Below are positions 27,741 to 35,257 of a stretch of DNA of 35,257 nt, piece by piece. Each line of letters opens with the position of its first letter. The first letter of the stretch is position 1. The stretch is taken from NCBI GenBank assembly GCA_003427395.1, contig BFEA01000436.1:610454-645710 (forward strand), given 5' to 3'. The position numbers were made by a program, and so were the translations under genes. The notes below the pieces were generated by a model. It was not told the DNA's origin. It searched no databases and saw only the letters and a list, made by a program, of their open reading frames with translations. This stretch comes from Chara braunii (Eukaryota; Streptophyta; Charophyceae; Charales; Characeae).

Positions 27741-29930
27741 CAATTGCTCATTATGCGCCTATGCAGCGTCCCTTGTAGCTTGATTGATCTCCTTAAAGTA
27801 AACACTTTATAACGCAAAATCCAGAAAAGTGGGACACTAGTCAAGAGTTTGTTGCCATCCCATCTTACAAGGAATTTTTTTATATCGCTTCTTATCTATT
27901 GGCCTTTCTTAGGAACTTTCTCGTCTGATGCTATCGAAGACTTTGTCAGTCGTTATGGTTATTTCTCCTTTGTACTTGTTTTTCATTGTTACTCTTCTCT
28001 TCATTATTCTTATTGTTGAACCATTTTAATCTTTATCATTTTTGTTACTGTTATCGATATCATTGTCCTTGTTGTCCTTGTTTTCATCGTCGTTGTTGTT
28101 TTTATCTTCATCGTTATTGTCAGCATTGACATCGTCTCAATAATGCTCATCGTTATTATCATCAGGGTTACCAGCGCGTACGTAAGGAGGCCCCCGAGCG
28201 GACCTCCGTACGTTTGGGCGTTTGGGGTCCCGTACGGGGCCCGAACCCGACGGCGTTCGGCCCCCGCCAAAAATTATTTCAGGGCCTTAAAATAATTCTT
28301 TTTTTTGGAAATTTTTTTATGCGTTTGCTATGACGTGAGATACATGCCAATAAATTTTCAAGTCATTTGGCTTAGCCAAATAAGAATTAAAAATCGCCAT
28401 AGATGGCGGTGTCAAAACGTGCTCGCCCACGTTTTTTTTCACTTTCGACTTTTTGTTTTCACTTTAGTTCGGGGTCTAGACAATTTTCTTATTTTTTGAA
28501 ACTTTTTTATTGGGTTCTGTATTATGTGAAGTACACATCTGTAAATTTTCAGGACATTTAGCAATGCCAAAAAAAAAAATAAAAATCGCCAAAGATGGCG
28601 GTGTCGAAAACATGCTCGCGCACTCACTAAATTTAATTCTCTTTTTATTTTTATTTATTTTTATTATTAGTATTTGTTTTGTGTATTGTATTTTTATTTC
28701 AAATTTTGGTAAGGAATTCGGACGTAATGCTCGGGCAAATCTTGTTTAATGTATTTTTCTCCATAACATATTTTTTTTTCCACATTTTTTTGATGACATT
28801 TTTTTTTTTTTTTTTTTTTTTTTTTTGGTTCGCGTTTGGCCCGAACGGCCGAACTCATCCGCAAGGGGTCCCATACGTTCGGGCATTCGGCCCGTCCCGG
28901 ACGCCGGTTACCCTGATTATCATCATAATTGTTATCGCTGTCTCCACCACAATTATCTTTAATGTGGTTTTTTGTTTTCGATTACTTTTGTTTTTTCACA
29001 TGATTGCCTCAATAGTTTTCATACACTATTCTTAGACTTATACAAGCATATGGGCACAAACGCTGCTTACACATTCATCTCTTCTTACAATTGAAGTGAA
29101 TTTTATATTTTGTTGCTTTCATTGTAATATTTAATCAGTATCAATAAAATAGTTTTGATCAAGCTGCATTTCATGGCATCTAGTCAACTTTGTCTGATCT
29201 TGATTCTAATTCGGGTCAACACTGGACTATACTGAATTGTATTTCATACATTGAACCACCTCAACTTTATAATAATAAAAAAAAAAATACCTTATTGACT
29301 TCCTTTAAATATTCTTTGACCGAATGAAAGGGTTAGTCAGATATGCTAGTCAGATATGCCTAAAAAGATGCTCGGTCGCATGACCATGGAGATAACCTGA
29401 TTGTTGTGTCTAACTGCGATAGAACTCTAAAAAAATCTCCTGCTATTTTTCCCTCTCGGAAAGGTCTGTTTGTGAACTTAGGAAGACGCACATGTAATTC
29501 TTAAGGTTAAATTGCGAATTATCTCATATTCATTTGTGAGTCTATTCGAGTATGTTTTGATGTTGTTGAAACTCATATGTGTGTTTGATTTATCTAGTAT
29601 CTAGATATGTTTTGACTCTTATATCGCTAAATTTTGTTTTGTTTTTTCTTGAATTTGTTTGATTTTGTTTGAGTGTGATTTTAATCTATTTTGAGTCTCT
29701 TGGTTTGATTGAGTCGGCCTATTTCTATTACGTGGCAAATCTGAGTCTGTTTGAGTTAGTCACAAGATTGTTTGCGTTTGTTTCAGTCTTTGTTGCATTT
29801 GTTTGAACTAGTTTCCAACTGATGTAAACCATTTCGAATCTCTTTTAAGTTTGAGTTAGTACAAAGCTATGAAGTGTGTCGTAAGGTGTATATCGTACAA
29901 TCGTTCCAATGGATGGTCGAACGACAGGAC
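27741..29930 (+). repeat. Array copy 2, carrying a hAT-type element
   Basis: About 1.43 kb of unit sequence plus the 753-bp insert at 28163-28915 inside block B. Its right end fuses directly into copy 3 at GACAATTGTTTG (about 29930-29940). The A-run and C-run that close other units are missing, as if a recombination joined two similar short motifs. Confidence 0.8.
28155..28923. mobile_element. Non-autonomous hAT-type DNA transposon with 8-bp target duplication
   Basis: The 753-bp insert 28163-28915 starts CAGGGTTACC and ends GGTTACCCTG (inverted ends, one mismatch). It is flanked on both sides by ATTATCAT (28155-28162, 28916-28923). An 8-bp target duplication with CAG-starting ends is the hAT signature. 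Subterminal regions are GC-rich with CGTACG and CCCGAAC motifs. The A/T-rich core has an internal direct duplication of about 125 bp (about 28307-28430 and 28498-28623), each ending in ATCGCCA-AGATGGCGGTGTC. No transposase is encoded, so movement would need a related autonomous element. Confidence 0.85.
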
Positions 29931-30928
29931 AATTGTTTGCTCATTAGGGGCCTATGTGACGTCCTTTTTCGTTTGATTGATCTTTTAAAAAAAACAGTTT
30001 ATAACGTAAAATCTAGAAGAGTGAGACACTAGTTAAGAGTTTGTTGCCATGATGTCTTGCAAGGAATTTTCTTATATCGCTTGTCTTTTATTAACCTTTT
30101 TTAGAAACTTTTTGGCCGTGTAGCATCGTGTTTGGGTCTGGTGACCAAACCCGAACAGTGAAACACCTTAACTTTGTATTAAAAAAAAAAAAAAAATGCC
30201 TTATTGACTTCGTTTAAAGATTCTTTGACCGGGTGAAGGGGTCAGTTAAATATGCCCAGAAAGATGCTCGGTCGTACGACCATGGAGATAACCTGATTGT
30301 TGTGTCTAGCTGCAATAGAACTGCAAAAAAATCTCCTGCTATTTTTTCCAATAGGAAAGACTGTTTGTAAGCTTAGGAGGACTCACGTGTAATTCTTGAG
30401 GTTAAATTGCAAAGAATCTTATATTCATTTTTGAGTTTATTCGAGTATTTTTTGATGTTGTTGAAGCTCATATGTGTGTTAAACTTTGATTTTATTTAGT
30501 ATCTAGATATGTTTAGACTCTTGAGTTTCTTGAATTTGTCTGATTTTGTTTGAGTGCGATTGAAGTATATTTTAAGTCTCTTGTTATGATTGAGTAGGTG
30601 TATTTCTATAACGAGGCAATGTTTGAGTTTGTCACGAGATTATTTGCGTTTGTTTAAGAGTATGTTGAATTTGTTTGAACCAGTTTTCGGCTGACTTAAA
30701 CAATTTCAAATCTCTTTTGAGTTTGAGTTTATATGAAGCTATGAAGTGTGCCGTAAGGTGTACGTCGTACGACTGTTCGAATGGATGGTCGAACCACAGG
30801 ACGGTCGTTTGTGATAAGGTCATATGTTGCATAAAGAACAAAAGAATATTAAAATAAATAAAAACTAAAGAGGTTGTAGAGCATAAAAAACTCTATAATT
30901 CCCCCTCCCCCCTCCCTCCCCGCCCACT
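29930..30928 (+). repeat. Array copy 3, internally deleted
   Basis: Only about 1 kb: block A breaks off near 30125 and resumes in block D at CAGTGAAACACC (about 30156), so blocks B and C are missing. The junction carries the imperfect palindrome at 30131-30155. Confidence 0.85.
30131..30155. repeat. Palindrome at the deletion junction of array copy 3
   Basis: GGGTCTGGT-G-ACCAAACCC (30134-30152) has 9-bp arms with one mismatch. It is absent from the other copies at either side of the missing segment, so it is filler or the remnant of an excised element. Confidence 0.6.
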
Positions 30929-32487
30929 CAATTGCTCATTACGCGCTTATGTGACGTCCCTTTTAGCTTGATTGATCTTCTTAAAATAAAAAGTTTATAA
31001 CGCAAAATCTAAATGAGTGGGATACTAGTCAAGAGTTTGTTGCCATTCTTTCTTGCAAGGAATTTTATTATATCGCTTGTTCTCTATTACCCTTTTTTCG
31101 GAACTTTCTGGTCAGATGATGTCGAAGACATTGTTAGTCGTAATGGTTATTAGTTGTTTTTCATTATTAATCTCCTCTTAATCGTTCTTCTCGTCTTCAT
31201 CGTTCTTATTGTTGAATCATCTTAATCTTTATCATTCTCTTTATTGTTATCGTTGCTCTTTTTGTTATCGACATCAGTATCATTGTTGTCCTTGTTTACA
31301 TCTTCATTTTTGTTATTGTCTTTATCATCATTGTCACCATTGACATCCTCGCCATTGTACTCATAATTATTGTCATCATCATTGTTATCGATGTGTCTAC
31401 CATCATTATTTTTAATGTGGTTGTTTTTGTTCCCAACTTCCTAAGTACTTGTGGTTTTTGACATACTTTCCTCAATAGTTTTATATATCATTCTTATGGA
31501 AGCATACGAGCACATGCTCTCCTTACACGTTCATCTCTCCTTACAATTGAAGTGACATTTATATTTTGCTGCTTTCTTTGCAATATTTAATCAAGATCAA
31601 TAAAATAATTTTGATTAAGCTGCATTTCATAGAATCTAGTCAACTTTGTCTGATCTTGATACTAATGCGGGTCAACGTTGGCCTATACTGAATTATATTT
31701 CACAGAGTGAAATAACTCAATTTTATATTAAAAAAAAAATAAAATAATACTTTATTAACTTCCTTTAAAGATTCTTTGACCGGGTGAAGGGGTCAGTAAA
31801 ATATGCCCAGAAAAATGCGTGGTCGCACAACCAGGGAGATAGCCCGATTAATGTGCCGGGCTGCAATGAAACTCCAAAGAAATGTCCTCCTATTTCTTCC
31901 CCCCGGAAAGACTGTTTGTGAACTTAGGAAGACTCGCATGTAATTTTTTATGTTAAATTGCGAATGATCTCATATTCACTTTTGAGTCTATCCGAGTATG
32001 TTTTGATGATGTTAGAGTTCATACTTATACTTGATTTTATCTAGTGTCTGGATATGTTTTGACTATTAATTCTATATCGTTAAACTTTGTTTCATTTTTT
32101 TCTTGAATTTATTCATTTGTTTGAGTGCGATTTAAGTCTATTTTGAGCCTCTTGGTGTGATTGAGTCGGTCTATTTGTATAACGAGCTAAATCCGAGTAT
32201 GTTTGAGTTAGTTACGAGATTGCTTGCGTTTGTTTGAGTCTACGTTGCATTTGTTTGAACCAAGTTCCAGCTGATGTAAACCATTTCGAATCTCTTGCAA
32301 GTTTGAGTTCGTAAAAGGCTATGAAGTGTGTCGTAAGATGTACGTCATACGATTATTCGAATAGATGGTCGAACAACAGGACGGTTGTTTGTGATAAGGC
32401 CATATGCTGCAGAAGGTAAAAAAAAAAAAAAAAAAAAAAACATAAGAAACTCTATAATTCTCACTCCTCCCGCCCCCCTCGCCCACT
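30929..32487 (+). repeat. Array copy 4, complete unit
   Basis: About 1.56 kb with all blocks in order, closing in a 21-22-base A-run at about 32418-32439. Confidence 0.85.
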
Positions 32488-33973
32488 CAATTGCTTATTA
32501 GACTCCTATGCGACATCCTTTTTAGCTTTATTGATCTTCTCAAAATCAATAATTTATAACGCAAAATCCAGAAGAGTGGGATATTAGTCAAAAGTTTGTT
32601 GTCATGCTTTCTTGCAAGGAATATCCTAATATCGCTTGTTATTTATCAACCTTTTTTAGGAACTTTCTCGTCTGATGCTGTCGAAGACTTTGTTAGTCGT
32701 AATGGTTATTTTTCCTTTGTAGTCGTTTTTCATTGTTACTCTCCTCTTCATTGCTCTTATTGTTGAATCATCTTAATCTTTATCATTCTTGTTAATGTTA
32801 TCGTTTCTCCTGTTGTTATTGACATCATTGTCGTTGATATCCTTTTCTTCAGTGTCATTGTTATTCTTGTCTTTATCTTCATTGTCGCCATTGACATCCT
32901 CGCAATTGTGCTCATCATTGTTATCAGTGTCTCCACCATCATTATCTTTAATTTGGTTGTTTTTATTCCCCTGTACTTGTGGTTTTTCACAGGTTTTCCA
33001 CAATAGTTTTTAAATATCATTCTAAGACTTATAGTAGCATACGAGACCATATATTTTGCCGCTTTCATTGCAATATTTAATCAGGATAAATAAAATAGTT
33101 TTTATCAAGCTGCATTTCATCGTATCTAGTCAACTTTGTGTGATCTTGATTCTTATGTAGGTCAACGCTGGGCTGTACTAAATTGCATTCCATACAGTGA
33201 AACACCTCAACTTTATATCTAAAAAGAAAGAAAAATGCCTTATTGACTTCCTTTAAAGATTTTTTGACCGGGTGAAAGGGTCAGTTAAATATGCCTAGAA
33301 AGATGCTCGTTCCACGACCATGGAGATAACCTGATTACTGTGTCTAACTTCAATGGAACACCTAAAAGATCTCCTACTATTTTTCCCCCTCGGAAAGACT
33401 ATTTGTGAACTTAGGAGGACTCGCGTGTAATTCTCAAGGTTAAATAACGAATAATCTCATATTCACTCTTGAGTCTATCCGAGTTTGTTTTTATGTTGTT
33501 AGAGCTCATACTTATGCTTGATTTTATGTAGTATCTAGATATGTTTTGACTCTTAAGTCTATATCGTCGAACTTTGTTTCGTTTTTTCTTCAATTTGTTT
33601 GATTTGGTTTGAGTGCGATTTTAGTCTATTTTAAGTCTCTTGGTGTGATTGAGTCAGTATATTTCTATAACGAGGTAAATCCGAGTATGTTTGAGTTAGT
33701 CATGGGTTTGTTTGTGTTTGTTTCAGTCTATTTTGCATTTGTTTGAACCAGTTTCCAGCTGATGTAAACCATTTCGAATCGCTTTTTAGTTTGAGTTAGT
33801 ATTAAGATATGAAGTGTGTCCTAAGGTGTACGTCGTACGACCGTTCGAATGGATGGTCGAACGACAGAACGGTTATTCGTGATAAGACCATATGCTGCAT
33901 AAGGCACAAAAAAATTTAAAAAAAAGAGGTTGTACAACATAAAAAACTCTACAGTGCCCCCCCCCCTGCCCAC
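32488..33973 (+). repeat. Array copy 5, complete unit
   Basis: About 1.49 kb with all blocks; block C lacks the GCACATGCTCTCCTTACACG part seen in copy 4. Confidence 0.85.
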
Positions 33974-34869
33974 GTAATGGCTCATTAAGAGCCTATGCGT
34001 TTAGCTTGATTGATCTCCTTAGAATAAAGAGTTTATAACGCAACATCCTGAAGAGTGGGACACTAGTCAAGATTTTGTTGCCATCTTGTCTTGCAAGGAA
34101 TTGTTTTATATCGCTTGTTATCTATTTTTTAAGAACTTTTTCGTCGTATGTTGTCGAAGACTTTGTTAGTCGTGATGGGTAGTTTTTCTTTGTAGATGTT
34201 TTTTATTATGACTCCCTCTTCATTGTTGTTATTGTTGAATTATCTCAATCTTTATTATTATTGCTACTATTATCGTTGCTCTTGTTGTTATTGACATCAT
34301 TGTCGTTGTTGTCCTTGTCTTCATTGTTATTGTTGTTCTTGTCTTCATCGTCATTATCACCATTAACATCGTCGCGATTGTGCTCATCATTATTGTCTTC
34401 ATCATTGTTATCGCCGTCTCCACCATCATTATCTTGAATGTGGTTGTTTTTGTTCCCGAGATCTAGTGGTTCTTCACATGCTTTCCTCAATAGTTTTTAT
34501 ATACCATTTTAAAACTTATAAAAGCATACGAGACCATATTCTGGCTACGCGTTCATCTCTCCTTACAATTGAACTGAAAATTCTATTTTGATGCTTTCTT
34601 TTCAATATTTAATCAGGATCAATAAAACAGTTTTGATCAAGCTGCATTTCATTGCATCTTGTCAACTTTGTCTCAAATTGTCTGATCTTGAGTCCAATGT
34701 GGGTCAACGCTGGGCTAAAGTGAATTGTATTTCATATATTGAAACACCTAAACTTTATATTTAGAAAAAAAAACAAATGCCTTATTGACTTCCTTTAAAG
34801 ATTCTTTGACTGGGTGAGGGGTTCAGTCAAATATGCCCAGAAAGATTCTTGATCGCACAACATGGAGAT
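33974..34869 (+). repeat. Array copy 6, truncated in block D
   Basis: Follows the unit up to CATGGAGAT at 34861-34869, then changes abruptly to unrelated CGTACG-rich sequence. Confidence 0.85.
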
Positions 34870-35107
34870 CTATGTTGCACCCCGTACGAATACGAGGCGT
34901 TCATATGGCCCATACGGCCGTACGTACGACCCCCAGGCGGTCGTACGACTTGTACGTATGGTCGTACGAGCCATTTCGGCGGCATTCCATGGGGGGTCTC
35001 TAACATGTGAGGGGGTGGGGGGGGTGTGCATGTCGGGGCCTACCCCCCTAAGTAAAAAAAAAAACGTTTTTTGGGGGTGGTGGTGGGGGGTCGGAAAAGA
35101 AAAAAAA

Positions 35108-35108
<1 letters not shown>
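34870..35108. other. CGTACG-rich sequence breaking array copy 6
   Basis: Dense CGTACG, GGCCGTACG and GTACGAG motifs at 34880-34975, then G-runs at about 35008-35025 and 35073-35090. The array unit does not resume in the window. It may be the end of another element of the GC-rich type, resembling the ends of the insert at 28163-28915, but it has no CAGGG end and no visible target duplication. Confidence 0.4.
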
Positions 35109-35147
<39 letters not shown>

Positions 35148-35171
35148 TATGATTGATTGATCGATTGATTG

Positions 35172-35213
<42 letters not shown>

Positions 35214-35257
35214 TATGATTGATTGATTGATTGATTGATTTATGATTGATTGATTGA
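35109..35257 (+). repeat. (GATT)n simple repeat to the window end
   Basis: GATT/TTGA tetranucleotides, interrupted by TTATGATT at intervals of about 50-85 bases and by one GATCGATT. It continues past the window edge. Confidence 0.95.

Larger units (their letters stand above)
25064..34869 (+). repeat. Tandem array, six diverged copies of a ~1.5-kb unit
   Basis: Copy starts are at CAATTGCTCATTA or variants: 25064, 27741, about 29930, 30929, 32488 and about 33974. Each complete unit contains, in order: block A (GCCTATGCGACGTCCC to GTCGAAGACTTTGTTAGTCG); block B, a TTG/ATC-rich stretch; block C (TTACAATTGAAGTG to CTAGTCAACTTTG); block D (GCCTTATTGACTTCCTTTA to GACCATGGAGATAACCTGAT); block E (GTAAACCATTTCGAATC to GATGGTCGAACGACAGGACG); and an A-run followed by a C-run. 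Copies differ by substitutions and indels. No conserved protein frame spans them. The Leu/Ser-rich and Asn/Asp-rich frames come from block B. Confidence 0.9.

Noticed and set aside
32757-33068. Asn/Asp-rich or Met/Thr-rich proteins in the array
   Set aside because: They result from block B of the array unit, in different frames in different copies, without conserved starts, stops or flanking coding sequence.
25064-34869. CRISPR or other short-spacer array
   Set aside because: Repeat units are about 1.5 kb, diverged and continuous, with no spacers, in a eukaryotic context.

Overview
The window looks like nuclear DNA of a large, repeat-rich eukaryotic genome. It has no operons or ribosome-binding sites, many homopolymer and microsatellite tracts, a 703-base assembly gap, and several nested retroelements in different states of decay. 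The gag-like, coiled-coil, GIY-YIG and reverse-transcriptase layout of the best-preserved element recalls Penelope-like elements with an N-terminal endonuclease known from green algae and protists. A charophyte such as Chara would fit, but this is inference without a database search.

Layout. 1-3800: the 3' part of a decayed LINE (293-1798, +), then non-coding sequence with short repeats. 4312-5176 (-): the only convincing intact-looking host gene, encoding a small secreted protein with about six cysteine-rich repeats of about 38 residues; one unresolved base and a small duplication break its frame. 5177-9800: gene-poor DNA with microsatellites, minisatellites and inverted repeats. 9841-11330: a dispersed repeat, an orphan reverse-transcriptase palm fragment (+) and a decayed Pro/Ser/Thr-rich reading frame. 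11710-12412: gap.

12550-22380 is a nested structure. A LINE on the + strand (ORF1-like part, endonuclease, reverse transcriptase, C-terminal part) was hit within its presumed first codons by a Penelope-like element on the - strand (12572-17279). That element has about 640-bp direct terminal repeats and an 18-bp target-site duplication. The LINE's reverse-transcriptase segment (about 19070-20340) now lies in the opposite orientation to the parts on either side of it.

22861-24648 holds a second copy of the dispersed repeat, two tandem fragments of an organelle-type large-subunit rRNA and a 289/278-bp tandem duplication. 25064-34869 is an array of six diverged copies of a unit of about 1.5 kb. 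Individual copies carry a foldback element, a poly(A)-tailed retroposed insert with a 9-bp target duplication, and a 753-bp hAT-type element with a perfect 8-bp target duplication. Sister copies preserve the empty sites. The window ends in CGTACG-rich and (GATT)n sequence.

No pathway or operon can be described. The biology visible here is layered transposition, inversion, tandem amplification and decay, plus one unusual secreted cysteine-rich protein.
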